Assembly: GCA_964487355.1 (NCBI GenBank)
Contig: CAZAPS010000004.1
Coordinates: forward strand, 1-64,000
Origin: JAXGYX01 sp964487355
GTDB taxonomy: Bacteria; Bacillota; Clostridia; Saccharofermentanales; Fastidiosipilaceae
Direction of reading: 5' to 3'
DNA: 64,000 bases
The first letter of the stretch is position 1. The number at the start of each line of letters is the position of its first letter. The notes under the pieces are model-generated. The model saw nothing but the letters and a program-made list of their open reading frames with translations. It was not told the DNA's origin and ran no database searches. A program made the position numbers and the translations under genes. Below are positions 63,128-64,000 of this stretch, piece by piece.

Positions 63128-63133
63128 ATTATA
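63128..63133 (-). promoter_or_regulatory. Candidate -10 box of iolD
   Basis: TATAAT on the minus strand 65 bp before the iolD ATG; no convincing -35. It would allow iolD-iolE to be read separately from iolG. Confidence 0.4.
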
Positions 63134-63280
63134 GCGAAATTTCTTATGATTCATAGCAAAAAACACCACGCCTCGGATAAGAAACTGCTTCATCGGTATC
63201 GGTTGCGATTGGATAGCGGCGCGTTAGACGGTTCGCACCGACACCGAGTCGAAACATTATGCGGTGACGCTCAATGGTTG

Positions 63281-63325
63281 TTCATAAAACAAAGCCACCC
63301 GCCGCGTTGATCGCGGCGGGTAGCT
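63281..63325 (-). terminator. Hairpin/terminator after iolG
   Basis: 14-bp GC-rich stem AGCTACCCGCCGCG / CGCGGCGGGTGGCT (one G-T pair, 5-nt loop) followed by TTGTTTT, 12 bp after the iolG stop. The ~215 bp between it and iolD hold no gene. Confidence 0.8.
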
Positions 63326-63337
63326 GATAAGCGAAAA

Positions 63338-64000
63338 TTAAACTTCCACTTCGACCGGACGCCCTTCCTTAAGGGATTGAGCGGCCGCGTAAGCGATTTG
63401 AACAGCGCGGTAACCATCCATCTCATTGACGGCGGTCGGTGTGTCCTCAACAATCGCTTTGACAAACGAAGTAAATTGGTCGACAAACGCTCCGGTATAG
63501 CGATCAAGGAAGAAATATGGGATTTTATCCGAAGTGGGCTCATCCACGGTGAACACTTCAACGGTGGATGGCTTATCATTTTCACACTTCGCCAAACCCT
63601 TGGATCCCAGCACCTCGACTCGTTGATCATAACCATAAACGGCTTGACGGCTGTTGTCGATGGTTCCGATCGCGCCGTTGGCAAACTTCAAAATCACAAG
63701 AGCGGTATCAACATCACCGGCCTCGCCGATGGCGGGGTCGATCAGCACGGTGCCGGTCGCGAAGACTTCGGTCACTTCGCTGCCACTCAGGAAACGAACC
63801 ATATCAAAGTCGTGAATCATCATGTCAAAATAAATGCCGCCCGAGACTTTAATGTAATCTACCGGCGGTGGGGCAGGATCTCGTGATGTGACCCGAACAA
63901 TATGAGGATCTCCAATTCTGCCGGAATCGACCATGTCACGAACACGGCGGAAATTGTGATCAAAACGGCGGTTGAAACCGGTCTGGAATTTGACGCCGGT
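63338..64000 (-). CDS. iolG: Inositol 2-dehydrogenase (5' end cut by window)
   Basis: 220 residues of the C-terminal part are visible; the N-terminal Rossmann domain lies beyond the right edge. GFNRRFDHNFRRVRDMV at the window edge, then HIVRVTSRDPAPPP and KVSGGIYFDMMIHDFDMVRFL with the catalytic Asp/His, are typical of IolG of the Gfo/Idh/MocA family. Oxidises myo-inositol to 2-keto-myo-inositol with NAD, the first step of the pathway continued by iolE and iolD. Confidence 0.93.
   Translation of the reverse strand, partial: TGVKFQTGFNRRFDHNFRRVRDMVDSGRIGDPHIVRVTSRDPAPPPVDYIKVSGGIYFDMMIHDFDMVRFLSGSEVTEVFATGTVLIDPAIGEAGDVDTALVILKFANGAIGTIDNSRQAVYGYDQRVEVLGSKGLAKCENDKPSTVEVFTVDEPTSDKIPYFFLDRYTGAFVDQFTSFVKAIVEDTPTAVNEMDGYRAVQIAYAAAQSLKEGRPVEVEV

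Overview
This window is from a bacterium of the Firmicutes, most likely an anaerobic clostridium of the Oscillospirales type with moderate GC. The signs are: the anaerobic (early cobalt insertion) cobalamin pathway with glutamyl-tRNA reductase inside the operon; hrcA-grpE-dnaK-dnaJ-prmA under a perfect CIRCE operator; the GlgC/GlgD glycogen pair; small clostridial families (a DUF5685-type protein, a Cys-rich J-domain protein, a 57-residue zinc ribbon); ComEA; and strong AGGAGG-type ribosome binding sites. Genus or species cannot be named from sequence alone. Nearly all genes lie on the minus strand. No rRNA, tRNA, CRISPR array, transposase or integrase was seen.

Layout from left to right. (1) 1-9.5 kb: a minus-strand cobalamin operon read cbiD-cbiET-cbiL-cbiF-cbiG-hemA-cbiH-cbiJ-cbiC, then a NUDIX hydrolase cut by the window edge. 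It carries all methylations, ring contraction, reduction and rearrangement from cobalt-sirohydrochlorin to cobyrinate. (2) 9.6-12.9 kb: thyA-folA-yihY and comEA. (3) 12.9-24 kb: a long minus-strand run (lrp-alaT-like pair, prfB, purE-purF-purN-purH-purD, a nadD-yqeK fusion, rsfS) closed by a clear terminator; above it are a membrane protein and, divergently, a tiny zinc-ribbon gene. (4) 24.5-30 kb: homoserine dehydrogenase, rdgB, a degenerate M3 peptidase, argS. (5) 30-36 kb: glycogen block glgC-glgD-glgA and a GH13 amylase. (6) 36.5-37.8 kb: an ApgM-type phosphoglycerate mutase that may be the homoserine kinase. (7) 38-44.4 kb: HrcA-controlled chaperone operon ending in prmA. (8) 44.4-51 kb: hemW; an ABC-type ATPase plus DUF4276/TOPRIM-like pair (candidate anti-phage defence); a degenerate M28 peptidase; a membrane protein; a Cys-rich J-domain protein; a DUF5685-type protein. 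(9) 51-54.4 kb: gltX and glnS on the plus strand, meeting a heterodimeric ABC exporter (54.5-58 kb) at a 31-bp tandem repeat. (10) 58-60 kb: a small conserved protein and a lipoprotein polysaccharide deacetylase. (11) 60-64 kb: myo-inositol catabolism iolG (5' cut)-iolD-iolE.

Most of the window is housekeeping. The best candidates for less-described biology are the ATPase + TOPRIM-like DUF4276 pair translationally coupled to hemW; two peptidase-family proteins whose catalytic residues are replaced (M3 and M28); the J-domain/DUF5685/membrane-protein cluster; the NUDIX protein with a long disordered N-terminus behind cbiC; and repeat or palindrome structures at grpE-dnaK and at the glnS/ABC junction.
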